Assembly: GCF_019457615.1 (NCBI RefSeq)
Contig: NZ_CP080414.1
Span: 990,501-1,054,500, forward strand
Source: Shewanella zhangzhouensis
GTDB taxonomy: Bacteria > Pseudomonadota > Gammaproteobacteria > Enterobacterales > Shewanellaceae
Length of the DNA: 64,000 nt
Direction: 5' to 3'
Shown here: piece after piece, positions 16,706 through 24,246 of the stretch
How the letters are laid out: each line of letters starts with the position of its first letter
Numbering within the stretch: the first letter of the stretch is position 1
Made by a program: the position numbers and the translations under genes
Notes under the pieces: model-generated
The model's input: only the letters and a program-made list of their open reading frames with translations
What the model was told of the DNA's origin: nothing
Databases searched by the model: none

Positions 16706-18484
16706 TCAGGTCGTTTCCAGCGGCGTAGCCGCTACGGGCTTGCTGGCAGAGTAGCACTGCACCTGATTGCGGCCCTGCGTCTTGGCGCTGTACATGGCCT
16801 TGTCGGCCTGGGCCATCAGCTTGTCGAGGGAATAGCCCGCCCTGGTGTTGTCGGTTACCCCAAAGCTTGCGGTCAGCACAAAGGCGTGTCCCGAAGCCGA
16901 GGTATCCACGCCTCTCAGGGCCTGGCACATGGCATTGGCCAGTTCGGTGGCATGCTTTAGGTCGCACTCGGGCAGCAGCAGGCAAAACTCTTCGCCGCCG
17001 ATACGGCCAAAAATCTCATACTCCCGCACCTGCTCTTTGCAGATCCTGGCCACTTCTTTCAGTGCCCAGTCGCCGGTGGCATGGCCCAGGCTGTCGTTAA
17101 TCTGCTTGAACTTATCCACATCCAGCAGAATACAGCTGATGGGGGCATTGAGGGTTTTGGCGTACTCCACCGCGCTCAGGGACACCTGGGTAAAGTGGCC
17201 ACGGCTGAACAGCCCGGTAAGATTGTCGAATTCGGCCAGTTGCCTGAGGCGCTTTTGGCTCTGCCAGGAATGCCAGGCCCAGGTACCGAGGCCCAGGGCA
17301 ATACAAAAGAGTACGGCAATCAACAGGCGGTTATTGAAGGCCTGCGCCTGATCCAGCTGCTGCTGCACCTTGAGCAGCTTATTCTGCTCATCCAGCAGGC
17401 TTATCTTGTTTTGCTGCTCCAGGCTCTGGTGCTGGGCCAACTGAAACGCCAGTGTCTTGGTCTTGACCTCGTCCAGATAGGCCTTGTCGGCCTCGGCGTA
17501 CTTGATATAGGCCTCCAGCGCCGCCTCACTGTTGCCGCGGCTACTGTGGTAGTCAAACAGCACCTTGTTGGCACGGATAAGGGCTTCCAGCGCATTGGCC
17601 GCCGCCGGCGATTGGCTCACCGCCAACGCCTGTTGATAGGCTTTTTCCTGCTGCCCCAGCTCCCAGTTGGCCCTGGCCTGCAGGCTTTGGTAAATGGCAA
17701 TTATAGGGGCGTATTTGGCGGACAGTACCAAAGCTTCGTTTTCATCCAACAATGCCTTGGCGGCCAAGGGTTGGTTATCGGTTTCGAGCAAGAATTGGGC
17801 GTAAAGGCGGATGATGTTTGATTGAATTACAGCTTCTTTTGCCGACTTACACACTTGAACTCCATTGGAAAAAATACTGGCCGACTCATCTGGGGCCAAT
17901 CCCAATTGAAGTAACGCTTCAAATTTTAGTTGCTCAGCAGCGCACTGATTTCGAGGATCGCTATGTGCGTTTTGTAGGCGTTTACTGTATTCAAGTCCAA
18001 GGGAGTACTGCCCTAGCTGATTGTAAAAGATACTTGCAACCATCAGACCAAGGCCTGATATTTCGGGGTCATGAATGGAGGGCAAAAGGGTCAAAACATT
18101 GTCCAGCGATATTAGGCCTTCGTTCCACTTTCTCTGAATTGCAAAAGCGTTAATTAGTGAAATTAGCGACCTGAACTTGATGTCTGGGTTGACAGCGTCT
18201 TTGGATAATTTCTCGTAAACATCCAATGCAGCAACGAAGTCGCCATCAAAGATTAGTTTGTAAGCCTCTAAATATTCAAGATAATCACTTTCCGAAGGAG
18301 ATAGTTCATTTTGATTGGCTGATATTTCACTAAGAATTGTACTGAAAGCTTCGCTATCGCTGGAGCGGATGCGATCTGCATTTTTGAGTTCAGCGTTCCA
18401 ATCTGTTGCCCAGCATATACCTGTGATGGCCTGCACAAAGCAGGCCATCATCAATAAGGTTCGTGCACTAAGCACAGGCTGCAA
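16706..18484 (-). CDS. Membrane-anchored GGDEF protein (probable diguanylate cyclase)
   Basis: About 590 residues: N-terminal signal/anchor (LLMMACFVQAITGICWA), a long periplasmic helical region that looks TPR-like (to about 350), coiled coil, one membrane helix near 384-402 and a C-terminal GGDEF domain. The active site reads RIGGEEF near residue 496, so synthesis of c-di-GMP is expected. The inhibitory-site position five residues before it reads REYE rather than RxxD, so product inhibition may be lost. The first start is TTG at 18484; GTG at 18475, ten bases after GGAG, is also plausible. Its 5' end overlaps the precursor gene upstream. The first third (about 17.8-18.4 kb) is visibly richer in A+T than its surroundings. 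Confidence 0.88.
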   Translation of the reverse strand: MQPVLSARTLLMMACFVQAITGICWATDWNAELKNADRIRSSDSEAFSTILSEISANQNELSPSESDYLEYLEAYKLIFDGDFVAALDVYEKLSKDAVNPDIKFRSLISLINAFAIQRKWNEGLISLDNVLTLLPSIHDPEISGLGLMVASIFYNQLGQYSLGLEYSKRLQNAHSDPRNQCAAEQLKFEALLQLGLAPDESASIFSNGVQVCKSAKEAVIQSNIIRLYAQFLLETDNQPLAAKALLDENEALVLSAKYAPIIAIYQSLQARANWELGQQEKAYQQALAVSQSPAAANALEALIRANKVLFDYHSSRGNSEAALEAYIKYAEADKAYLDEVKTKTLAFQLAQHQSLEQQNKISLLDEQNKLLKVQQQLDQAQAFNNRLLIAVLFCIALGLGTWAWHSWQSQKRLRQLAEFDNLTGLFSRGHFTQVSLSAVEYAKTLNAPISCILLDVDKFKQINDSLGHATGDWALKEVARICKEQVREYEIFGRIGGEEFCLLLPECDLKHATELANAMCQALRGVDTSASGHAFVLTASFGVTDNTRAGYSLDKLMAQADKAMYSAKTQGRNQVQCYSASKPVAATPLETT

Positions 18485-18707
18485 TCTCCGTTTTTGACGG
18501 AGATTCTTCTTGCTCTTCGTCTTCCTTGCTTTCTTGATCTTCGGCAGGTGCGAAAATGCATACGATGTCTGGAACTACATCAAGCTCGGCCTTGAGTGCC
18601 TCTATGTCCTTGGCCTCGATCATGGCGGCGATGTGGGCTGGCAGAGTATCGAGTGACACAGTTGTATCGGCGCCCAGTTTTGCCAGAATATCAACAGCTT
18701 GATTCAT
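18468..18707 (-). CDS. Putative split-borosin precursor peptide (SonA-like)
   Basis: A 79-residue protein, the presumed substrate of the methyltransferase encoded 16 bases upstream. Residues 1-43 form a short helical leader (VDILAKLGAD, then IAAMIEAKDIEALKAEL) comparable, from memory, to the borosin-binding domain of Shewanella oneidensis SonA. Residues 44-58 (VVPDIVCIFAPAEDQ) are hydrophobic and resemble the methylated core region in position and character. A strongly acidic tail (59-79) ending AACA follows, which I do not recall in SonA. ATG at 18707 has AAGGAAG in front. The stop lies inside the 5' end of the GGDEF gene. Function is inferred from context and pattern. Confidence 0.72.
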   Translation of the reverse strand: MNQAVDILAKLGADTTVSLDTLPAHIAAMIEAKDIEALKAELDVVPDIVCIFAPAEDQESKEDEEQEESPSKTEIAACA

Positions 18708-18723
18708 ATTTTCTTCCTTATGG

Positions 18724-19563
18724 TTAGTTTGCTTTTTTACGTGAAAAGGGCAGTACAGTGGCGCCCTGCGGGGTTCCTTGCGTTTGCGTGTTTGCCAGCG
18801 CTTGCAGGCGGGCACGCAGCTGGCTGTTGGGCGTGAGCGGCTGACTTGGAGGCAGCAACAGGGTGGTGTGCAGCTCCAGTTTGGCCTGGGGCAGGGCACT
18901 TAATGGCAGGCGCTCGATACGGGTACTGTGCAGCGCCGTGGTGGCGGCCTCGTAGAGAATACACTCATGATTAAGCGGGTAGTCCTGGGTTAAGAGTTCC
19001 ACCAACAGCTCGCGCTCGGCGCGGCCGGTGGGGCGAATGCCCAGGGTCAGGTCACCGGCCAATGCCGGTTGCCACAATATAAGGAGCGCGCTTGGGTCTA
19101 TTCGGCGCTGATACAGCATCAACTGGGTGGTTTCAAAGTGTTGGCAGCCGGTCTTGCCGGGGTCCAGCCCCAAATCGGCATAAAGGCAATCTTCTGCGGA
19201 AATGCCCGGGATCATCCGCGCATCGAAGCCTTCGGCGCGGGCTGTGGCAATGGCCTCGTGGGGCGCCTTGGCGAAAATACCGGGGTGACCATAAAAGGCG
19301 CCCACGACTTTTTTACCCAAACGCACCTCAGTGAGCATGGCATCGACCATCTCGCTGTAGGTGAGGTTGCGGGATTTGCCGTCGGCGTAATGCTGTTGCA
19401 GGCTGCGGGCATCTTTGGCGAGCCCCTCAATCCAGAGTTCGGTAAAGCCATCTGACATGCCGCTGAATACCACATCGGCCTGTTCAATCAGGTTTTGGGC
19501 GAGGGGGCTTAGGTGTCCGCCCAGCAAGATGCCGGTGCCGACACAGACGAGACTTCCAGGCAT
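18724..19563 (-). CDS. Borosin alpha-N-methyltransferase (SonM-like; tetrapyrrole-methylase fold)
   Basis: A SAM-dependent enzyme of the tetrapyrrole-methylase superfamily predicted to methylate backbone amides of the adjacent precursor. Numbered from the ATG at 19563, the SAM loop is LVCVGTGILLGG at the N-terminus. Y59, R65, Y69 and Y91 have spacings of 6, 4 and 22, identical to the catalytic Y66-R72-Y76-Y98 set of fungal OphMA as I remember it. YGHPGIF and PGISAEDCLYADLG are superfamily motifs. It has 279 residues and no fused substrate domain, so this is the split architecture known from S. oneidensis SonM. A GTG two codons earlier (19569) is an alternative start. Confidence 0.85.
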   Translation of the reverse strand: MPGSLVCVGTGILLGGHLSPLAQNLIEQADVVFSGMSDGFTELWIEGLAKDARSLQQHYADGKSRNLTYSEMVDAMLTEVRLGKKVVGAFYGHPGIFAKAPHEAIATARAEGFDARMIPGISAEDCLYADLGLDPGKTGCQHFETTQLMLYQRRIDPSALLILWQPALAGDLTLGIRPTGRAERELLVELLTQDYPLNHECILYEAATTALHSTRIERLPLSALPQAKLELHTTLLLPPSQPLTPNSQLRARLQALANTQTQGTPQGATVLPFSRKKAN

Positions 19564-19631
19564 GGTCACTTTATTTCGGTGTTCTTAGCGGGCTAAGTTA
19601 ACAGGATGTGTCTGAATTGGAAACACCTGAT

Positions 19632-20141
19632 TTACCGAGTTTTGCGTCTGGTGCACTCAAGATAACCGGGAAAATCAGCCGAGGGTTGTGGCGTGCTGAA
19701 GTGGGTTTTGCGGGTAATACGCAAGGATGCCTGATGTTCGGCCTGAAACTTTGCGTATATGCCTTTGATTTCGTCACGCTCCAGAGCGTCAGCGCAGACG
19801 AGCTCCATGGCTTCGGGTATATATCCCTTGCCGTAAAACGCTGGCAGGCTGAGGGCGCCGATTTCAAGCCATCCCTGATACTCACCTTTCATGCGGGTCA
19901 GGGATATCACCCCCACTGCGGTTGCCTGCGCCGCCGTGGTGATTTTCCAGCAGTACATTTTCGGCGGCTGCGCCTGGGTTTGACGCAGTATGATATCGAA
20001 TATCCGGTTGGCCGCCTCGACAGACTGGGGCTCGGCGACAAAGGTCATTACCTGTGCATCGGTATTGAGCGCCACCACAAGTGCTCTGTCGCTGGTGTCT
20101 ATGGGGATCAGGGTGAGCCTTTCACTCATCAGTTGTTTCAT
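19632..20141 (-). CDS. GNAT-family N-acetyltransferase (RimJ/RimL type)
   Basis: A 169-residue acetyltransferase. The pattern follows the ribosomal-protein/small-molecule N-acetyltransferase group: opening SERLTLIPI, a central VGVISLTRM strand, WLEIGALSLPAFYGKGYIPEAM (the acetyl-CoA pyrophosphate region, here GKGY) and the late FQAEHQASLRI where most relatives have N-x-A-S. Substrate cannot be predicted. It begins 93 bases after the pepsin-like gene on the same strand, with that gap almost filled by a 15-bp minisatellite, and lies directly upstream of the borosin methyltransferase, so a role in tailoring the peptide is possible but unproven. Confidence 0.82.
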   Translation of the reverse strand: MKQLMSERLTLIPIDTSDRALVVALNTDAQVMTFVAEPQSVEAANRIFDIILRQTQAQPPKMYCWKITTAAQATAVGVISLTRMKGEYQGWLEIGALSLPAFYGKGYIPEAMELVCADALERDEIKGIYAKFQAEHQASLRITRKTHFSTPQPSADFPGYLECTRRKTR

Positions 20142-20155
20142 GGCGTTGCTTTACG

Positions 20156-20244
20156 TTGGTTAAGAGGGCCTTGGCTAACAGGGCTTTGGTTAAAAGGGCT
20201 TTGGTTAACAGGGCCTTGGTTACGAGGGCATTGGCTACGAAGGG
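20156..20244. repeat. 15-bp minisatellite, six copies, starting at a stop codon
   Basis: Units of TTGGTTAACAGGGCT type begin at 20156, 20171, 20186, 20201, 20216 and 20231. On the minus strand the stop codon TAG of the protease gene is the start of the first unit, and each later unit again places TAA or TAG in the same frame, so the array repeats the gene's own stop five codons apart. Confidence 0.9.
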
Positions 20245-21503
20245 TGGGGAATAAAACGGATAATGCCCTGCTCACCCAGGTCGCGGCGAAACACCACCCG
20301 ATAGGGATTAAACAGCGGCAAGCCGAGTATGCTTTGGGCGGGCCAATGGGGCAGTTGCCCCATGAGTTTAAATACCGCCTTACCGTGGGCCGGCGCGTTG
20401 ACCTGCCAGTAGTGAGGGGCATCCACGCCAAGGCAGACGTCTTCACCGTTTTCGCCCTCAAATATCAATTCAAGCCTTGGCCAGCTGTCGAGCTTGAGCT
20501 GGCTGCTGTCGATGCCCTGTTTTTGCGCTGCCACAATCTGGCTGATATCGCCCATAAAAGGCGCTGTCAGCTGCTTGCTGTCTGGTAACAGTGCCCACAG
20601 CCGCTCCATGAGCGGGGTAAAGGCCACCGCAGGCAGACAAATCAGCGAAGCCCCCGAGTCGACAATGGCGTTGCTGGAGCCCCGGCAGAGGTGGGCTGCC
20701 TGTGCCGTTGGCAGCGCAATATCGATATCGTTTTGCCAGCGCACCGCCTTTAAGTTGACGTTGTAATAGCGGTCGTGCACCACCTTGAGGTCGACCGCAC
20801 TGCCATGGTTGGGCGCCGCATCTTCTTCATGGCTGCCCAAAATCAGCAGTCCCTGATTGAGGAGATCGGCCGCGAGGGTATTGGCGCAGGCATCCGGTGC
20901 TGCGACGTGGATACTGGAGCGGCGGGTTATCAGGGTAAAGCGGTTGGCGCACAGGCCGCGCTCTTCCATCAGGGTAAAGCAGGTGGCCACGTCTTCTTCG
21001 GGCAGTTGGGGGAGAAGTGCCTTAAAGTCATCCAGCTGCTGTTTAACCAGTGGATGCGCCTCATCGGGAAAGGGCCAGGGGAAGGTGCTGGCCGGATTTA
21101 TGCCGTGGCTTGTGAGGTACGTGGTCAGATCGTAGCCGCGATTGAGGGGATGATAGGCCATGCCCCAGATACCATCGGCATCCAAAAAGGTGTGTTCAGC
21201 CTCGGCATGGACCAGTGCCAGCGGGGTGTTGGCCATGGCAAGCTCCCCGGCATGTATGCGGGTGTGCACCACGGCGCCAAGCCAGCCGCCGAGTCCGTAA
21301 TTCACTTCCTGGGCCAGGGTGGTGGCTTTAAGCTCGGTGTCCCTGGCTGCCTGATAGCCGCTTTCGTGCACCACCAGGGTCGAGCTGCCGGTATCTATGA
21401 TGAGGTTAACGGACTGGGCTTCGCTGCCAAGCCGCAGGCAGGCGGTGTAGCCGCCTTCGGCCAGCAGATTGGTGAGATTAAGCTCGATGATTCGCTTTGA
21501 CAT
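20235..21503 (-). CDS. Pepsin-family (A1) aspartic protease, shewasin A
   Basis: A bilobal aspartic protease, a family that is common in eukaryotes and rare in bacteria. The two catalytic aspartates are in LIIDTGSSTLVV (D37) and AIVDSGASLICLP (about D283). With 422 residues it has no signal peptide or pro-segment at the N-terminus (MSKRIIELNL), so it is expected in the cytoplasm and not made as a classical zymogen. I recognise it as the active pepsin homologue reported from S. amazonensis. Its natural substrate is unknown to me. The ATG is at 21503; a HTH regulator gene lies 89 bases upstream on the same strand. Confidence 0.93.
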   Translation of the reverse strand: MSKRIIELNLTNLLAEGGYTACLRLGSEAQSVNLIIDTGSSTLVVHESGYQAARDTELKATTLAQEVNYGLGGWLGAVVHTRIHAGELAMANTPLALVHAEAEHTFLDADGIWGMAYHPLNRGYDLTTYLTSHGINPASTFPWPFPDEAHPLVKQQLDDFKALLPQLPEEDVATCFTLMEERGLCANRFTLITRRSSIHVAAPDACANTLAADLLNQGLLILGSHEEDAAPNHGSAVDLKVVHDRYYNVNLKAVRWQNDIDIALPTAQAAHLCRGSSNAIVDSGASLICLPAVAFTPLMERLWALLPDSKQLTAPFMGDISQIVAAQKQGIDSSQLKLDSWPRLELIFEGENGEDVCLGVDAPHYWQVNAPAHGKAVFKLMGQLPHWPAQSILGLPLFNPYRVVFRRDLGEQGIIRFIPHPS

Positions 21504-21592
21504 TCAAGGCTTTGGTTGCAGGTGACTAGCCAGAAGTGTGCCCTGTGCTGCCAGTGCAGGTCAAGCGGACTGCGCTGTGGTAGCACCAGGGC

Positions 21593-22405
21593 TTAAAAGC
21601 TGTGGCGGGCGCGAAAGTGGCGCTCGCCCGGCGCCATATCGTTCTGAATCGCTTCCAGAATTCGAGGGCTTATCTGGCCGCTGTCGGGGTCCAAGGTGGT
21701 GCAAAGCTTAAGGGTTTTGCGGATATCCACCTGATGCCCCAGATACTCGAACACCACCCGGGTGCAGCTGGGGATACGCTCGCCGCTGGCCGAGGCGCCA
21801 AGGCGCAGACCGCTTAAGCGGCCGACCCGGCTCTTGAAGGTGGGGATAAGGATGGTTTGGGTCAGCTGGTTGCCGGTAAGCGATTCATAATCCATCAAAA
21901 AGATACGGTCGGCCAAGAGGTGCGCCATACCGAAATATTTGCTGTGGTACACCTTTTCACCGGGGGCCTGCTGCAGGCGCTCGGTGCGCTGGTAGTAGAC
22001 CTTGCCGCCCTGTTTCTCAAGGCATACCAGGTTTCGCAAAATCTTGCCTGGGAAGGCCATCGACAGGTGGTATTCGAAGTAGTAGCCAAGGTATTTATCG
22101 AATCCCTGACTTAGCGTTTGCAGCCGCGCCAGATGCTCAAGCTCCGGCGCCTCGCTTACAGGCTCGCTGGGGCGCGGCCGCACCTGAATAAGCAGCTGAA
22201 ACTGGCTGTGGGGCATGAGGATTTCATGCTCTTCCACCCCGAAGAAGTCGCACAGGCGCCGCAGGCTATGGGCGGAGGGGCGATACTTGCCACTTAAATA
22301 GCGGTTGAACTGCGGCCGGTTGATATCGAGGCGACGACAGACCTCGGCCACCGAGCGGTAGTAGCTGCAAAGGAGGCGAAGATTTTTGGCAAATTCCTGA
22401 TGCAT
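21593..22405 (-). CDS. HTH (XRE-like) transcriptional regulator
   Basis: A 270-residue protein. The N-terminal helix-turn-helix runs from MHQEFAKNLRLLCSYYRSVA through EVCRRLDINRPQFNRYLSGK to the SLRRLCDFFGV helix, like lambda-repressor-type domains. The remaining 200 residues are a mixed alpha/beta region without a motif I can name (YFEYHLSMAFPGK; YFGMAHLLADRIFLMDYES). The start at 22405 begins directly at the HTH; a longer frame to 22534 lacks support. It is upstream of and co-directional with the protease gene, and divergent from aspA, so it may regulate either. Ligand unknown. Confidence 0.82.
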   Translation of the reverse strand: MHQEFAKNLRLLCSYYRSVAEVCRRLDINRPQFNRYLSGKYRPSAHSLRRLCDFFGVEEHEILMPHSQFQLLIQVRPRPSEPVSEAPELEHLARLQTLSQGFDKYLGYYFEYHLSMAFPGKILRNLVCLEKQGGKVYYQRTERLQQAPGEKVYHSKYFGMAHLLADRIFLMDYESLTGNQLTQTILIPTFKSRVGRLSGLRLGASASGERIPSCTRVVFEYLGHQVDIRKTLKLCTTLDPDSGQISPRILEAIQNDMAPGERHFRARHSF

Positions 22406-22676
22406 GGCAGACCTGTGATTATTCCCGGCGGCAATTGGCGCGCGTATCGCTCGAAACTGTTCGCCAAGTGTACCTAAAAGCGGCAAAGTGCGACAGACTG
22501 CGCCAGATGCTGTTTGTTGCCAAAACTGCGCCAATCAGCGCCAATTTGCATCAGTGCGTCAACTCCCTTATTGCAGTGCAGGCTGCTGTAATAGCGCGAA
22601 ATAATCAGGCTTGCCCCAGAACAAGCCCACTTGAAACAAGCCCTGCTCAAACAGCGTCCGGGAGCGCACCATAAAG

Positions 22677-24098
22677 ATGGATACACGTATTGAACACGAC
22701 CTGCTGGGGGATGCCCCGGTTCCTGCCCACGCCTGGTATGGCATTCAAACCCAGAGAGCGCTGGAAAACTTCAGCCTGAGCGGCACCCCCATCAGCGCTT
22801 TTCCCGAACTTATCCGCGCGCTGGCCAGGGTAAAGGCCGCTGCCGCCCGCGCCAACCATGGGCTGGGACTGCTGTCTGACAGCAAGGCCAGCGCCATTGC
22901 CGCCGCCTGCGATGACATCGTCCAGGGCGCGCTGCATGACCAGTTTGTGGTGGACCTTATTCAGGGCGGCGCCGGTACCTCCACCAACATGAATGCCAAC
23001 GAAGTGATTGCCAACCTGGCCCTCGCCAAGCTTGGCCACGGCAAGGGCGAGTATCGCCATCTGCACCCCAACAACGATGTGAACTGCTCCCAGTCAACCA
23101 ACGATGCCTACCCGACGGCGGCGCGTCTGGCCATGGTGGAAGCGGTCGAACCGCTCAAGGCTGCCATCGAGGCCATTTGCTTAAGCCTTGAGGCCAAGGG
23201 CCGCGAGTTTGGCCATATCCTCAAGATGGGCCGCACCCAGCTGCAGGACGCCGTGCCCATGACCCTGGGGCAGGAATTTGATGCCTTTGCTTCCAGCCTT
23301 AAATCGGACATCGCCCGCATCGATGATGCCTGTAAGGAGCTTTGCGTGGTGAACCTTGGCGGCACCGCCATTGGCACCGGCATTAACACCCATCCGGCTT
23401 ACGGCGTGCTGGCGGTGAAGGCCCTTGCCGATATCACGGGTCTGCCGGTGACTCAGGCTGACAATCTTATCGATGCCACCACCGATATGGGTGCCTTTGT
23501 GACTTTATCGTCTGTGCTTAAGCGCCTGGCGGTGAAGCTGTCGAAACTCAGTAACGACCTGCGCCTGCTCTCCAGCGGTCCGCGGACCGGCCTCGGGGAA
23601 ATCCGTTTGCCTGCGATGCAACCGGGGTCCTCCATCATGCCGGGCAAGGTGAATCCGGTTATTCCGGAGGCGGTGAATCAGGTGGCGTTTCAGGTGATTG
23701 GCACCGACATGACCATCACCATGGCCGCCGAGGCGGCGCAGCTGCAACTGAACGCCATGGAGCCGGTGATTGTTTATAACCTTTTGAATAACTGCGCCTT
23801 GCTGACCCGCGCCATCGCCATGCTCGACAGCCGCTGTATTCAGGGTATCGAAGCCAACGAGGCCAAATGCGAGCAGCACCTGAACACCAGCATCGGCATA
23901 GTCACGGCGCTGGTGCCGCATATCGGTTATGAGAACGCCACCCGTATCGCCGGTGAAGCCCTGCTGAGCGGCGCCGGTGTTGCGGAGCTGGTGCGCCGCG
24001 ATGGGCTATTGAGCGATGATGCCTTAAGCCAAATCTTAAGCCCGGCCGCCATGGTCACCCCGGTGGAGCTGACCGGCCTTGGTGCCAAGGCGCATTGA
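22677..24098 (+). CDS. aspA: Aspartate ammonia-lyase
   Basis: Reversibly splits aspartate into fumarate and ammonia in the cytosol; homotetramer. The 473-residue sequence follows E. coli AspA (478): RIEHDLLGDAPVPAHAWYG, GGAGTSTNMNANEVIAN, HPNNDVNCSQSTNDAYPTA, GRTQLQDAVPMTLGQEF and the superfamily signature GSSIMPGKVNP (catalytic Ser). The GGAGTS...YPTA features favour aspartase over fumarase; the true fumarase is at 56.4 kb. The 271-base upstream gap contains no gene. Fumarate produced here could supply anaerobic respiration, which Shewanella uses. Degenerate repeats follow its stop codon. Confidence 0.92.
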   Translation: MDTRIEHDLLGDAPVPAHAWYGIQTQRALENFSLSGTPISAFPELIRALARVKAAAARANHGLGLLSDSKASAIAAACDDIVQGALHDQFVVDLIQGGAGTSTNMNANEVIANLALAKLGHGKGEYRHLHPNNDVNCSQSTNDAYPTAARLAMVEAVEPLKAAIEAICLSLEAKGREFGHILKMGRTQLQDAVPMTLGQEFDAFASSLKSDIARIDDACKELCVVNLGGTAIGTGINTHPAYGVLAVKALADITGLPVTQADNLIDATTDMGAFVTLSSVLKRLAVKLSKLSNDLRLLSSGPRTGLGEIRLPAMQPGSSIMPGKVNPVIPEAVNQVAFQVIGTDMTITMAAEAAQLQLNAMEPVIVYNLLNNCALLTRAIAMLDSRCIQGIEANEAKCEQHLNTSIGIVTALVPHIGYENATRIAGEALLSGAGVAELVRRDGLLSDDALSQILSPAAMVTPVELTGLGAKAH

Positions 24099-24150
24099 TT
24101 AAGCGCCGCATTGATTAAGCCGCACTGATCAAGCGGCGCACTGATAAAGG
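24091..24150. repeat. Degenerate 14-17-bp repeats after the aspA stop codon
   Basis: GCGCATTGATTAAGC-type units recur three more times, as CGCATTGATTAAGC, CGCACTGATCAAGC and CGCACTGATAAAGG, and the first includes the aspA stop codon TGA. Copies have diverged; the array ends before the terminator. Confidence 0.65.
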
Positions 24151-24178
24151 CGTTTGACCTCAGTAAAAATTAACCAAT

Positions 24179-24206
24179 AAAAAAGCAGCCTGATGGCTGC
24201 TTTTTT
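24179..24206. terminator. Bidirectional terminator between aspA and valS
   Basis: AAAAAAGCAGCC / GGCTGCTTTTTT with loop TGAT between two converging genes. Confidence 0.9.
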
Positions 24207-24246
24207 ACTTTTTATCTGTAAGTCAGAGACTTGGCTTTATGCCGTC

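Noticed and set aside
18724..19563. Reading the methyltransferase as a cobalamin or siroheme enzyme
   Set aside because: It shares the fold, but the Y-R-Y-Y spacing, adjacent precursor-like gene and absence of corrin genes favour borosin.
20156..20244. CRISPR-like array
   Set aside because: Units are 15 bp and directly adjacent with no spacers and no cas genes.
22677..24098. Reading this gene as a second fumarase
   Set aside because: The GGAGTS, HPNNDVN and YPTA motifs and N-terminus match aspartase; fumC is at 56.4 kb.
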